This document shows positions 1 to 15,000 of a stretch of DNA of 64,000 bases, one piece after another; the stretch's first letter is position 1, and every line of letters starts with the position of its first letter. The notes under the pieces are model-generated. The model had not been told where the DNA came from, searched no databases, and saw only the letters and a list, made by a program, of their open reading frames with translations. Origin of the DNA: Limnomonas spitsbergensis (Eukaryota > Chlorophyta > Chlorophyceae > Chlamydomonadales); assembly GCA_037349105.1 (NCBI GenBank), contig JAYJMM010000076.1, positions 434,001 to 498,000 of the forward strand. Reading direction: 5' to 3'. A program made the position numbers and the translations under genes.

Positions 1-3000
1 CTAGTCCCTGTGCTCCTCCACCACCTCAACATGTTATCCCTTTTAGGTGTCGAGATCTTCCTAGTCCCTGTGCTCCTCCACCACCTCAACATGTTATTCC
101 TTTTAGGTGTCGAGATCTTCCTAGTCCCTGTGCTCCTCACCCACCTCAACATGTTATCCCTTTTAGGTGTCGAGATCTTCCTAGTCCATGTGCTCCTCAC
201 CCACCTCAACATGTTATCCCTTTTAGGTGTCGAGATCTTCCTAGTCCCTGTGCTCCTCACCCACCTCAACATGTTATCCCTTTTAGGTGTCGAGATCTGC
301 CTAGTCCATGTGCTCCTCACCCACCTCAACATGTTATCCCTTTTAGGTGACGAGATCTGCCTAGTCCCTGTGCTCCTCCACCACCTCAACATGTTATCCC
401 TTTTAGGTGTCGAGATCTTCCTAGTCCCTGTGCTCCTCCACCACCTCAACATGTTATTCCTTTTAGGTGTCGAGATCTGCCTAGTCCCTGTGCTCCTCCA
501 CCACCTCAACATGTTATCCCTTTTAGGTGTCGAGATCTTCCTAGTCCCTGTGCTCCTCACCCACCTCAACATGTTATCCCTTTTAGGTGTCGAGATCTGC
601 CTAGTCCATGTGCTCCTCCACCACCTCAACATGTTATCCCTTTTAGGTGTCGAGATCTTCCTAGTCCCTGTGCTCCTCCACCACCTCAACATGTTATTCC
701 TTTTAGGTGTCGAGATCTGCCTAGTCCCTGTGCTCCTCCAACACCTCAACATGTTATCCCTTTTAGGTGTCGAGATCTGCCTAGTCCCTGTGCTCCTCAC
801 CCACCTCAACATGTTATCCCTTTTAGGTGTCGAGATCTTCCTAGTCCCTGTGCTCCTCACCCACCTCAACATGTTATCCCTTTTAGGTGTCGAGATCTTC
901 CTAGTCCCTGTGCTCCTCACCCACCTCAACATGTTATCCCTTTTAGGTGTCGAGATCTGCCTAGTCCCTGTGCTCCTCCACCACCTCAACATGTTATCCC
1001 TTTTAGGTGTCGAGATCTTCCTAGTCCCTGTGCTCCTCCACCACCTCAACATGTTATTCCTTTTAGGTGTCGAGATCTTCCTAGTCCCTGTGCTCCTCAC
1101 CCACCTCAACATGTTATCCCTTTTAGGTGTCGAGATCTTCCTAGTCCATGTGCTCCTCACCCACCTCAACATGTTATCCCTTTTAGGTGTCGAGATCTTC
1201 CTAGTCCCTGTGCTCCTCACCCACCTCAACATGTTATCCCTTTTAGGTGTCGAGATCTGCCTAGTCCATGTGCTCCTCACCCACCTCAACATGTTATCCC
1301 TTTTAGGTGACGAGATCTGCCTAGTCCCTGTGCTCCTCCACCACCTCAACATGTTATCCCTTTTAGGTGTCGAGATCTTCCTAGTCCCTGTGCTCCTCCA
1401 CCACCTCAACATGTTATTCCTTTTAGGTGTCGAGATCTGCCTAGTCCCTGTGCTCCTCCACCACCTCAACATGTTATCCCTTTTAGGTGTCGAGATCTTC
1501 CTAGTCCCTGTGCTCCTCACCCACCTCAACATGTTATCCCTTTTAGGTGTCGAGATCTTCCTAGTCCATGTGCTCCTCCACCACCTCAACATGTTATCCC
1601 TTTTAGGTGTCGAGATCTTCCTAGTCCATGTGCTCCTCCACCACCTCAACATGTTATCCCTTTTAGGTGTCGAGATCTGCCTAGTCCATGTGCTCCTCCA
1701 CCACCTCAACATGTTATCCCTTTTAGGTGTCGAGATCTGCCTAGTCCCTGTGCTCCTCCACCACCTCAACATGTTATCCCTTTTAGGTGTCGAGATCTTC
1801 CTAGTCCCTGTGCTCCTCCACCACCTCAACATGTTATTCCTTTTAGGTGTCGAGATCTTCCTAGTCCCTGTGCTCCTCACCCACCTCAACATGTTATCCC
1901 TTTTAGGTGTCGAGATCTTCCTAGTCCATGTGCTCCTCACCCACCTCAACATGTTATCCCTTTTAGGTGTCGAGATCTTCCTAGTCCCTGTGCTCCTCAC
2001 CCACCTCAACATGTTATCCCTTTTAGGTGTCGAGATCTGCCTAGTCCCTGTGCTCCTCCACCACCTCAACATGTTATCCCTTTTAGGTGTCGAGATCTTC
2101 CTAGTCCCTGTGCTCCTCCACCACCTCAACATGTTATTCCTTTTAGGTGTCGAGATCTGCCTAGTCCCTGTGCTCCTCCACCACCTCAACATGTTATCCC
2201 TTTTAGGTGTCGAGATCTTCCTAGTCCCTGTGCTCCTCACCCACCTCAACATGTTATCCCTTTTAGGTGTCGAGATCTGCCTAGTCCATGTGCTCCTCCA
2301 CCACCTCAACATGTTATCCCTTTTAGGTGTCGAGATCTTCCTAGTCCATGTGCTCCTCCACCACCTCAACATGTTATCCCTTTTAGGTGTCGAGATCTGC
2401 CTAGTCCATGTGCTCCTCCACCACCTCAACATGTTATCCCTTTTAGGTGTCGAGATCTGCCTAGTCCCTGTGCTCCTCCACCACCTCAACATGTTATCCC
2501 TTTTAGGTGTCGAGATCTTCCTAGTCCCTGTGCTCCTCCACCACCTCAACATGTTATTCCTTTTAGGTGTCGAGATCTTCCTAGTCCCTGTGCTCCTCAC
2601 CCACCTCAACATGTTATCCCTTTTAGGTGTCGAGATCTTCCTAGTCCATGTGCTCCTCACCCACCTCAACATGTTATCCCTTTTAGGTGTCGAGATCTTC
2701 CTAGTCCCTGTGCTCCTCACCCACCTCAACATGTTATCCCTTTTAGGTGTCGAGATCTGCCTAGTCCATGTGCTCCTCCACCACCTCAACATGTTATCCC
2801 TTTTAGGTGACGAGATCTGCCTAGTCCCTGTGCTCCTCCACCACCTCAACATGTTATCCCTTTTAGGTGTCGAGATCTTCCTAGTCCCTGTGCTCCTCCA
2901 CCACCTCAACATGTTATTCCTTTTAGGTGTCGAGATCTGCCTAGTCCCTGTGCTCCTCCACCACCTCAACATGTTATCCCTTTTAGGTGTCGAGATCTTC

Positions 3001-6000
3001 CTAGTCCCTGTGCTCCTCCACCACCTCAACATGTTATCCCTTTTAGGTGTCGAGATCTTCCTAGTCCCTGTGCTCCTCACCCACCTCAACATGGTATCCC
3101 TTTTAGGTGTCGAGATCTTCCTAGTCCCTGTGCTCCTCACCCACCTCAACATATTATCCCTTTTAGGTGTCGAGATCTTCCTAGTCCCTGTGCTCCTCAC
3201 CCACCTCAAAATGTTATCCCTTTTAGGTGTCGAGATCTTCCTAGTCCATGTGCTCCTCACCCACCTCAACATGTTATCCCTTTTAGGTGTCGAGATCTTC
3301 CTAGTCCCTGTGCTCCTCACCCACCTCAACATGTTATCCCTTTTAGGTGTCGAGATCTTCCTAGTCCCTGTGCTCCTCACCCACCTCAACATGTTATCCC
3401 TTTTAGGTGTCGAGATCTTCCTAGTCCCTGTGCTCCTCCACCACCTCAACATGTTATCCCTTTTAGGTGTCGAGATCTTCCTAGTCCCTGTGCTCCTCCA
3501 CCACCTCAACATATTATCCCTTTTAGGTGTCGAGATCTGCCTAGTCCCTGTGCTCCTCCACCACCTCAACATGTTATCCCTTTTAGGTGTCGAGATCTTC
3601 CTAGTCCCTGTGCTCCTCCACCACCTCAACATGTTATTCCTTTTAGGTGTCGAGATCTGCCTAGTCCCTGTGCTCCTCCAACACCTCAACATGTTATCCC
3701 TTTTAGGTGTCGAGATCTGCCTAGTCCCTGTGCTCCTCCACCACCTCAACATGTTATCCCTTTTAGGTGTCGAGATCTTCCTAGTCCCTGTGCTCCTCAC
3801 CCACCTCAACATGTTATCCCTTTTAGGTGTCGAGATCTTCCTAGTCCCTGTGCTCCTCACCCACCTCAACATGTTATCCCTTTTAGGTGTCGAGATCTTC
3901 CTAGTCCCTGTGCTCCTCCACCACCTCAACATGTTATCCCTTTTAGGTGTCGAGATCTTCCTAGTCCCTGTGCTCCTCACCCACCTCAACATATTATCCC
4001 TTTTAGGTGTCGAGATCTGCCTAGTCCCTGTGCTCCTCCACCACCTCAACATGTTATCCATTTTAGGTGTCGAGATCTTCCTAGTCCCTGTGCTCCTCCA
4101 CCACCTCAACATGTTATTCCTTTTAGGTGTCGAGATCTGCCTAGTCCCTGTGCTCCTCCACCACCTCAACATGTTATCCCTTTTAGGTGTCGAGATCTGC
4201 CTAGTCCATGTGCTCCTCCACCACCTCAACATGTTATCCCTTTTAGGTGTCGAGATCTTCCTAGTCCCTGTGCTCCTCACCCACCTCAACATGTTATCCC
4301 TTTTAGGTGTCGAGATCTTCCTAGTCCCTGTGCTCCTCACCCACCTCAACATGTTATCCCTTTTAGGTGTCGAGATCTGCCTAGTCCCTGTGCTCCTCCA
4401 CCACCTCAACATGTTATCCCTTTTAGGTGTCGAGATCTTCCTAGTCCCTGTGCTCCTCCACCACCTCAACATGTTATTCCTTTTAGGTGTCGAGATCTTC
4501 CTAGTCCCTGTGCTCCTCACCCACCTCAACATGTTATCCCTTTTAGGTGTCGAGATCTTCCTAGTCCATGTGCTCCTCACCCACCTCAACATGTTATCCC
4601 TTTTAGGTGTCGAGATCTTCCTAGTCCCTGTGCTCCTCACCCACCTCAACATGTTATCCCTTTTAGGTGTCGAGATCTGCCTAGTCCATGTGCTCCTCAC
4701 CCACCTCAACATGTTATCCCTTTTAGGTGACGAGATCTGCCTAGTCCCTGTGCTCCTCCACCACCTCAACATGTTATCCCTTTTAGGTGTCGAGATCTTC
4801 CTAGTCCCTGTGCTCCTCCACCACCTCAACATGTTATTCCTTTTAGGTGTCGAGATCTGCCTAGTCCCTGTGCTCCTCCACCACCTCAACATGTTATCCC
4901 TTTTAGGTGTCGAGATCTTCCTAGTCCCTGTGCTCCTCACCCACCTCAACATGTTATCCCTTTTAGGTGTCGAGATCTGCCTAGTCCATGTGCTCCTCCA
5001 CCACCTCAACATGTTATCCCTTTTAGGTGTCGAGATCTTCCTAGTCCATGTGCTCCTCCACCACCTCAACATGTTATCCCTTTTAGGTGTCGAGATCTGC
5101 CTAGTCCATGTGCTCCTCCACCACCTCAACATGTTATCCCTTTTAGGTGTCGAGATCTGCCTAGTCCCTGTGCTCCTCCACCACCTCAACATGTTATCCC
5201 TTTTAGGTGTCGAGATCTTCCTAGTCCCTGTGCTCCTCCACCACCTCAACATGTTATTCCTTTTAGGTGTCGAGATCTTCCTAGTCCCTGTGCTCCTCAC
5301 CCACCTCAACATGTTATCCCTTTTAGGTGTCGAGATCTTCCTAGTCCATGTGCTCCTCACCCACCTCAACATGTTATCCCTTTTAGGTGTCGAGATCTTC
5401 CTAGTCCCTGTGCTCCTCACCCACCTCAACATGTTATCCCTTTTAGGTGTCGAGATCTGCCTAGTCCATGTGCTCCTCACCCACCTCAACATGTTATCCC
5501 TTTTAGGTGACGAGATCTGCCTAGTCCCTGTGCTCCTCCACCACCTCAACATGTTATCCCTTTTAGGTGTCGAGATCTTCCTAGTCCCTGTGCTCCTCCA
5601 CCACCTCAACATGTTATTCCTTTTAGGTGTCGAGATCTGCCTAGTCCCTGTGCTCCTCCACCACCTCAACATGTTATCCCTTTTAGGTGTCGAGATCTTC
5701 CTAGTCCCTGTGCTCCTCCACCACCTCAACATGTTATCCCTTTTAGGTGTCGAGATCTTCCTAGTCCCTGTGCTCCTCACCCACCTCAACATGGTATCCC
5801 TTTTAGGTGTCGAGATCTTCCTAGTCCCTGTGCTCCTCACCCACCTCAACATATTATCCCTTTTAGGTGTCGAGATCTTCCTAGTCCCTGTGCTCCTCAC
5901 CCACCTCAAAATGTTATCCCTTTTAGGTGTCGAGATCTTCCTAGTCCATGTGCTCCCCAACCCCCTTAACATGTTATCCCTTTTAGGTGTCGAGATCTTC

Positions 6001-9000
6001 CTAGTCCCTGTGCTCCTCACCCACCTCAACATGTTATCCCTTTTAGGTGTCGAGATCTTCCTAGTCCCTGTGCTCCTCACCCACCTCAACATGTTATCCC
6101 TTTTAGGTGTCGAGATCTTCCTAGTCCCTGTGCTCCTCCACCACCTCAACATGTTATCCCTTTTAGGTGTCGAGATCTTCCTAGTCCCTGTGCTCCTCAC
6201 CCACCTCAACATATTATCCCTTTTAGGTGTCGAGATCTGCCTAGTCCCTGTGCTCCTCCACCACCTCAACATGTTATCCCTTTTAGGTGTCGAGATCTTC
6301 CTAGTCCCTGTGCTCCTCCACCACCTCAACATGTTATTCCTTTTAGGTGTCGAGATCTGCCTAGTCCCTGTGCTCCTCCAACACCTCAACATGTTATCCC
6401 TTTTAGGTGTCGAGATCTTCCTAGTCCCTGTGCTCCTCACCCACCTCAACATGTTATCCCTTTTAGGTGTCGAGATCTTCCTAGTCCCTGTGCTCCTCAC
6501 CCACCTCAACATGTTATCCCTTTTAGGTGTCGAGATCTGCCTAGTCCCTGTGCTCCTCCACCACCTCAACATGTTATCCCTTTTAGGTGTCGAGATCTTC
6601 CTAGTCCCTGTGCTCCTCCACCACCTCAACATGTTATTCCTTTTAGGTGTCGAGATCTTCCTAGTCCCTGTGCTCCTCACCCACCTCAACATGTTATCCC
6701 TTTTAGGTGTCGAGATCTTCCTAGTCCATGTGCTCCTCACCCACCTCAAAATGTTATCCCTTTTAGGTGTCGAGATCTTCCTAGTCCCTGTGCTCCTCAC
6801 CCACCTCAACATGTTATCCCTTTTAGGTGTCGAGATCTGCCTAGTCCATGTGCTCCTCACCCACCTCAACATGTTATCCCTTTTAGGTGACGAGATCTGC
6901 CTAGTCCCTGTGCTCCTCCACCACCTCAACATGTTATCCCTTTTAGGTGTCGAGATCTTCCTAGTCCTTGTGCTCCTCCACCACCTCAACATGTTATTCC
7001 TTTTAGGTGTCGAGATCTGCCTAGTCCCTGTGCTCCTCCACCACCTCAACATGTTATCCCTTTTAGGTGTCGAGATCTTCCTAGTCCCTGTGCTCCTCAC
7101 CCACCTCAACATGTTATCCCTTTTAGGTGTCGAGATCTGCCTAGTCCATGTGCTCCTCCACCACCTCAACATGTTATCCCTTTTAGGTGTCGAGATCTTC
7201 CTAGTCCATGTGCTCCTCCACCACCTCAACATGTTATCCCTTTTAGGTGTCGAGATCTGCCTAGTCCATGTGCTCCTCCACCACCTCAACATGTTATCCC
7301 TTTTAGGTGTCGAGATCTGCCTAGTCCCTGTGCTCCTCCACCACCTCAACATGTTATCCCTTTTAGGTGTCGAGATCTTCCTAGTCCCTGTGCTCCTCCA
7401 CCACCTCAACATGTTATCCCTTTTAGGTGTCGAGATCTTCCTAGTCCCTGTGCTCCTCACCCACCTCAACATGTTATCCCTTTTAGGTGTCGAGATCTGC
7501 CTAGTCCCTTGTGCTCCTCCACCACCTCAACATGTTATCTCTTTTAGGTGTCGAGATCTTCCTAGTCCATGTGCTCCTCCACCACCTCAACATGTTATCC
7601 CTTTTAGGTGTCGAGATCTTCCTAGTCCCTGTGCTCCTCCACCACCTCAACATGTTATCCCTTTTAGGTGTCGAGATCTTCCTAGTCCCTGTGCTCCTCA
7701 CCCACCTCAACATGTTATCCCTTTTAGGTGTCGAGATCTTCCTAGTCCCTGTGCTCCTCCACCACCTCAACATGTTATCCCTTTTAGGTGTCGAGATCTT
7801 CCTAGTCCCTGTGCTCCTCCACCACCTCAACATGTTATCCCTTTTAGGTGTCGAGATCTGCCTAGTCCCTGTGCTCCTCCACCACCTCAACATGTTATCC
7901 CTTTTAGGTGCCGAGATCTTCCTAGTCCCTGTGCTCCTCCACCACCTCAACATGTTATCCCTTTAAGGTGTCGAGATCTGCCTAGTCCATGTGCTCCTCC
8001 ACCACCTCAACATGGTATCCCTTTTAGGTGTCGAGATCTGCCTAGTCCCTGTGCTCCTCACCCACCTCAACATGTTATCCCTTTTAGGTGTCGAGATCTT
8101 CCTAGTCCCTGTGCTCCTCCACCACCTCAACATGTTATCCCTTTTAGGTGTCGAGATCTTCCTAGTCCCTGTGCTCCTCCACCACCTCAACATGTTATCC
8201 CTTTTAGGTGTCGAGATCTTCCTAGTCCCTGTGCTCCTCCACCACCTCAACATGTTATTCCTTTTAGGTGTCGAGATCTTCCTAGTCCCTGTGCTCCTCC
8301 ACCACCTCAACATGTTATTCCTTTTAGGTGTCGAGATCTGCCTAGTCCCTGTGCTCCTCCACCACCTCAACATGTTATCCCTTTTAGGTGTCGAGATCTT
8401 CCTAGTCCATGTGCTCCTCCACCACCTCAACATGTTATCCCTTTTAGGTGTCGAGATCTGCCTAGTCCCTGTGCTCCTCCACCACCTCAACATGTTATCC
8501 CTTTTAGGTGTCGAGATCTTCCTAGTCCCTGTGCTCCTCCACCACCTCAACATGTTATCCCTTTTAGGTGTCGAGATCTCCCTAGTCCATGTGCTCCTCC
8601 ACCACCTCAACATGTTATCCCTTTTAGGTGTCGAGATCTGCCTAGTCCCTGTGCTCCTCCACCACCTCAACATGTTATCCCTTTTAGGTGTCGAGATCTT
8701 CCTAGTCCATGTGCTCCTCCACCACCTCAACATGTTATCCCTTTTAGGTGTCGAGATCTTCCTAGTCCATGTGCTCCTCCACCACCTCAACATGTTATCC
8801 CTTTTAGGTGTCGAGATCTTCCTAGTCCCTGTGCTCCTCACCCACCTCAACATGTTATCCCTTTTAGGTGTCGAGATCTGCCTAGTCCCTGTGCTCCTCC
8901 ACCACCTCAACATGTTATCCCTTTTAGGTGTCGAGATCTTCCTAGTCCCTGTGCTCCTCACCCACCTCAACATGTTATCCCTTTTAGGTGTCGAGATCTG

Positions 9001-12000
9001 CCTAGTCCCTGTGCTCCTCCACCACCTCAACATGTTATCCCTTTTAGGTGTCGAGATCTTCCTAGTCCCTGTGCTCCTCCACCACCTCAACATGTTATCC
9101 CTTTTAGGTGTCGAGATCTGCCTAGTCCCTGTGCTCCTCCACCACCTCAACATGTTATCCCTTTTAGGTGTCGAGATCTGCCTAGTCCCTGTGCTCCTCC
9201 ACCACCTCAACATGTTATCCCTTTTAGGTGTCGAGATCTTCCTAGTCCATGTGCTCCTCCACCACCTCAACATGTTATTCCTTTTAGGTGTCGAGATCTG
9301 CCTAGTCCATGTGCTCCTCCACCACATCAACATGTTATTCCTTTTAGGTGTCGAGATCTGCCTAGTCCCTGTGCTCCTCCACCACCTCAACATGTTATCC
9401 CTTTTAGGTGTCGAGATCTTCCTAGTCCCTGTGCTCCTCCACCACCTCAACATGTTATTCCTTTTAGGTGTCGAGATCTTCCTAGTCCCTGTGCTCCTCC
9501 ACCACCTCAACATGTTATCCCTTTTAGGTGTCGAGATCTTCCTAGTCCATGTGCTCCTCACCCACCTCAACATGTTATCCCTTTTAGGTGTCGAGATCTG
9601 CCTAGTCCATGTGCTCCTCACCCACCTCAACATGTTATCCCTTTTAGGTGTCGAGATCTTCCTAGTCCATGTGCTCCTCACCCACCTCAACATGTTATCC
9701 CTTTTAGGTGTCGAGATCTTCCTAGTCCATGTGCTCCTACACCACCTCAACATGTTATCCCTTTTAGGTGTCGAGATCTTCCTAGTCCCTGTGCTCCTCC
9801 ACCACCTCAACATGTTATCCCTTTTAGGTGTCGAGATCTTCCTAGTCCCTGTGCTCCTCCACCACCTCAACATGTTATCCCTTTTAGGTGTCGAGATCTT
9901 CCTAGTCCCTGTGCTCCTCCACCACCTCAACATGTTATCCCTTTTAGGTGTCGAGATCTGCCTAGTCCATGTGCTCCTCCACCACCTCAACATGTTATCC
10001 CTTTTAGGTGTCGAGATCTTCCTAGTCCCTGTGCTCCTCCACCACCTCAACATGTTATCCCTTTTAGGTGTCGAGATCTTCCTAGTCCCTGTGCTCCTCC
10101 ACCACCTCAACATGTTATCCCTTTTAGGTGTCGAGATCTTCCTAGTCCCTGTGCTCCTCCACCACCTCAACATGTTATTCCTTTTAGGTGTCGAGATCTT
10201 CCTAGTCCCTGTGCTCCTCCACCACCTCAACATGTTATTCCTTTTAGGTGTCGAGATCTGCCTAGTCCATGTGCTCCTCCACCACCTCAACATGTTATCC
10301 CTTTTAGGTGTCGAGATCTTCCTAGTCCCTGTGCTCCTCCACCACCTCAACATGTTATCCCTTTTAGGTGTCGAGATCTTCTTAGTCCATGTGCTCCTCC
10401 ACCACCTCAACATGTTATCCCTTTTAGGTGTCGAGATCTTCCTAGTCCCTGTGCTCCTCACCCACCTCAACATGTTATCCCTTTTAGGTGTCGAGATCTG
10501 CCTAGTCCCTGTGCTCCTCCACCACCTCAACATGTTATCCCTTTTAGGTGTCGAGATCTTCCTAGTCCCTGTGCTCCTCACCCACCTCAACATGTTATCC
10601 CTTTTAGGTGTCGAGATCTTCCTAGTCCCTGTGCTCCTCCACCACCTCAACATGTTATCCCTTTTAGGTGTCGAGATCTGCCTAGTCCCTGTGCTCCTCC
10701 ACCACCTCAACATGTTATCCCTTTTAGGTGTCGAGATCTTCCTAGTCCCTGTGCTCCTCCACCACCTCAACATGTTATCCCTTTTAGGTGTCGAGATCTT
10801 CCTAGTCCCTGTGCTCCTCCACCACCTCAACATGTTATTCCTTTTAGGTGTCGAGATCTGCCTAGTCCCTGTGCTCCTCCACCACCTCAACATGTTATTC
10901 CTTTTAGGTGTCGAGATCTGCCTAGTCCCTGTGCTCCTCCACCACCTCAACATGTTATCCCTTTTAGGTGTCGAGATCTTCCTAGTCCCTGTGCTCCTCC
11001 ACCACCTCAACATGTTATTCCTTTTAGGTGTCGAGATCTTCCTAGTCCCTGTGCTCCTCCACCACCTCAACATGTTATCCCTTTTAGGTGTCGAGATCTT
11101 CCTAGTCCATGTGCTCCTCACCCACCTCAACATGTTATCCCTTTTAGGTGTCGAGATCTGCCTAGTCCATGTGCTCCTCACCCACCTCAACATGTTATCC
11201 CTTTTAGGTGTCGAGATCTTCCTAGTCCATGTGCTCCTCACCCACCTCAACATGTTATCCCTTTTAGGTGTCGAGATCTTCCTAGTCCCTGTGCTCCTAC
11301 ACCACCTCAACATGTTATCCCTTTTAGGTGTCGAGATCTCCCTAGTCCCTGTGCTCCTCCACCACCTCAACATGTTATCCCTTTTAGGTGTCGAGATCTT
11401 CCTAGTCCCTGTGCTCCTCCACCACCTCAACATGTTATCCCTTTTAGGTGTCGAGATCTTCCTAGTCCCTGTGCTCCTCCACCACCTCAACATGTTATTC
11501 CTTTTAGGTGTCGAGATCTTCCTAGTCCCTGTGCTCCTCCACCACCTCAACATGTTATCCCTTTTAGGTGTCGAGATCTTCCTAGTCCATGTGCTCCTCA
11601 CCCACCTCAACATGTTATCCCTTTTAGGTGTCGAGATCTTCCTAGTCCCTGTGCTCCTACACCACCTCAACATGTTATCCCTTTTAGGTGTCGAGATCTT
11701 CCTAGTCCCTGTGCTCCTCCACCACCTCAACATGTTATCCCTTTTAGGTGTCGAGATCTTCCTAGTCCCTGTGCTCCTCCACCACCTCAACATGTTATCC
11801 CTTTTAGGTGTCGAGATCTTCCTAGTCCCTGTGCTCCTCCACCACCTCAACATGTTATTCCTTTTAGGTGTCGAGATCTTCCTAGTCCCTGTGCTCCTCC
11901 ACCACCTCAACATGTTATCCCTTTTAGGTGTCGAGATCTTCCTAGTCCATGTGCTCCTCACCCACCTCAACATGTTATCCCTTTTAGGTGTCGAGATCTT

Positions 12001-15000
12001 CCTAGTCCCTGTGCTCCTACACCACCTCAACATGTTATCCCTTTTAGGTGTCGAGATCTTCCTAGTCCCGGTGCTCCTCCACCACCTCAACATGTTATCC
12101 CTTTTAGGTGTCGAGATCTTCCTAGTCCCTGTGCTCCTCACCCACCTCAACATGTTATCCCTTTTAGGTGTCGAGATCTGCCTAGTCCCTGTGCTCCTCC
12201 ACCACCTCAACATGTTATCCCTTTTAGGTGTCGAGATCTTCCTAGTCCCTGTGCTCCTCACCCACCTCAACATGTTATCCCTTTTAGGTGTCGAGATCTG
12301 CCTAGTCCCTGTGCTCCTCCACCACCTCAACATGTTATCCCTTTTAGGTGTCGAGATCTTCCTAGTCCCTGTGCTCCTCACCCACCTCAACATGTTATCC
12401 CTTTTAGGTGTCGAGATCTTCCTAGTCCCTGTGCTCCTCCACCACCTCAACATGTTATCCCTTTTAGGTGTCGAGATCTTCCTAGTCCCTGTGCTCCTCA
12501 CCCACCTCAACATGTTATCCCTTTTAGGTGTCGAGATCTGCCTAGTCCATGTGCTCCTCCACCACCTCAACATGTTATCCCTTTTAGGTGTCGAGATCTG
12601 CCTAGTCCCTGTGCTCCTCCACCACCTCAACATGTTATCCCTTTTAGGTGTCGAGATCTTCCTAGTCCCTGTGCTCCTCCACCACCTCAACATGTTATCC
12701 CTTTTAGGTGTCGAGATCTTCCTAGTCCCTGTGCTCCTCCACCACCTCAACATGTTATTCCTTTTAGTTGTCGAGATCTTCCTAGTCCCTGTGCTCCTCC
12801 ACCACCTCAACATGTTATTCCTTTTAGGTGTCGAGATCTGCCTAGTCCCTGTGCTCCTCCACCACCTCAACATGTTATCCCTTTTAGGTGTCGAGATCTT
12901 CCTAGTCCTTGTGCTCCTCCACCACCTCAACATGTTATCCCTTTTAGGTGTCGAGATCTTCCTAGTCCCTGTGCTCCTCACCCACCTCAACATGTTATCC
13001 CTTTTAGGTGTCGAGATCTTCCTAGTCCCTGTGCTCCTCCACCACCTCAACATGTTATCCCTTTTAGGTGTCGAGATCTTCCTAGTCCCTGTGCTCCTCA
13101 CCCACCTCAACATATTATCCCTTTTAGGTGTCGAGATCTGCCTAGTCCCTGTGCTCCTCCACCACCTCAACATGTTATCCCTTTTAGGTGTCGAGATCTT
13201 CCTAGTCCTTGTGCTCCTCCACCACCTCAACATGTTATCCCTTTTAGGTGTCGAGATCTGCCTAGTCCCTGTGCTCCTCCACCACCTCAACATGTTATCC
13301 CTTTTAGGTGTCGAGATCTTCCTAGTCCCTGTGCTCCTCCACCACCTCAACATGTTATCCCTTTTAGGTGTCGAGATCTTCCTAGTCCCTGTGCTCCTCC
13401 ACCACCTCAACATGTTATTCCTTTTAGGTGTCGAGATCTGCCTAGTCCCTGTGCTCCTCCACCACCTCAACATGTTATTCCTTTTAGGTGTCGAGATCTG
13501 CCTAGTCCCTGTGCTCCTCCACCACCTCAACATGTTATCCCTTTTAGGTGTCGAGATCTTCCTAGTCCCTGTGCTCCTCCACCACCTCAACATGTTATTC
13601 CTTTTAGGTGTCGAGATCTTCCTAGTCCCTGTGCTCCTCCACCACCTCAACATGTTATCCCTTTTAGGTGTCGAGATCTTCCTAGTCCATGTGCTCCTCA
13701 CCCACCTCAACATGTTATCCCTTTTAGGTGTCGAGATCTGCCTAGTCCATGTGCTCCTCACCCACCTCAACATGTTATCCCTTTTAGGTGTCGAGATCTT
13801 CCTAGTCCATGTGCTCCTCACCCACCTCAACATGTTATCCCTTTTAGGTGTCGAGATCTTCCTAGTCCCTGTGCTCCTACACCACCTCAACATGTTATTC
13901 CTTTTAGGTGTCGAGATCTTCCTAGTCCCTGTGCTCCTCCACCACCTCAACATGTTATCCCTTTTAGGTGTCGAGATCTTCCTAGTCCCTGTGCTCCTCA
14001 CCCACCTCAACATGTTATCCCTTTTAGGTGTCGAGATCTGCCTAGTCCCTGTGCTCCTCCACCACCTCAACATGTTATCCCTTTTAGGTGTCGAGATCTT
14101 CCTAGTCCCTGTGCTCCTCACCCACCTCAACATGTTATCCCTTTTAGGTGTCGAGATCTGCCTAGTCCCTGTGCTCCTCCACCACCTCAACATGTTATCC
14201 CTTTTAGGTGTCGAGATCTTCCTAGTCCCTGTGCTCCTACACCACCTCAACATGTTATCCCTTTTAGGTGTCGAGATCTGCCTAGTCCCTGTGCTCCTCC
14301 ACCACCTCAACATGTTATCCCTTTTAGGTGTCGAGGTCTTCCTAGTCCTTGTGCTCCTCACCCACCTCAACATGTTATCCCTTTTAGGTGTCGAGATCTG
14401 CCTAGTCCCTGTGCTCCTCCACCACCTCAACATGTTATCCCTTTTAGGTGTCGAGATCTGCCTAGTCCCTGTGCTCCTCCACCACCTCAACATGTTATCC
14501 CTTTTAGGTGTCGAGATCTGCCTAGTCCCTGTGCTCCTCCACCACCTCAACATGTTATCCCTTTTAGGTGTCGAGATCTGCCTAGTCCCTGTGCTCCTCC
14601 ACCACCTCAACATGTTATCCCTTTTAGGTGTCGAGATCTGCCTAGTCCCTGTGCTCCTCACCCACCTCAACATGTTATCCCTTTTAGGTGTCGAGATCTG
14701 CCTAGTCCCTGTGCTCCTCCACCACCTCAACATGTTATCCCTTTTAGGTGTCGAGATCTGCCTAGTCCCTGTGCTCCTCCACCACCTCAACATGTTATCC
14801 CTTTTAGGTGTCGAGATCTTCCTAGTCCCTGTGCTCCTCCACCACCTCAACATGTTATCCCTTTTAGGTGTCGAGATCTTCCTAGTCCCTGTGCTCCTCC
14901 ACCACCTCAACATGTTATTCCTTTTAGGTGTCGAGATCTTCCTAGTCCCTGTGCTCCTCCACCACCTCAACATGTTATTCCTTTTAGGTGTCGAGATCTG

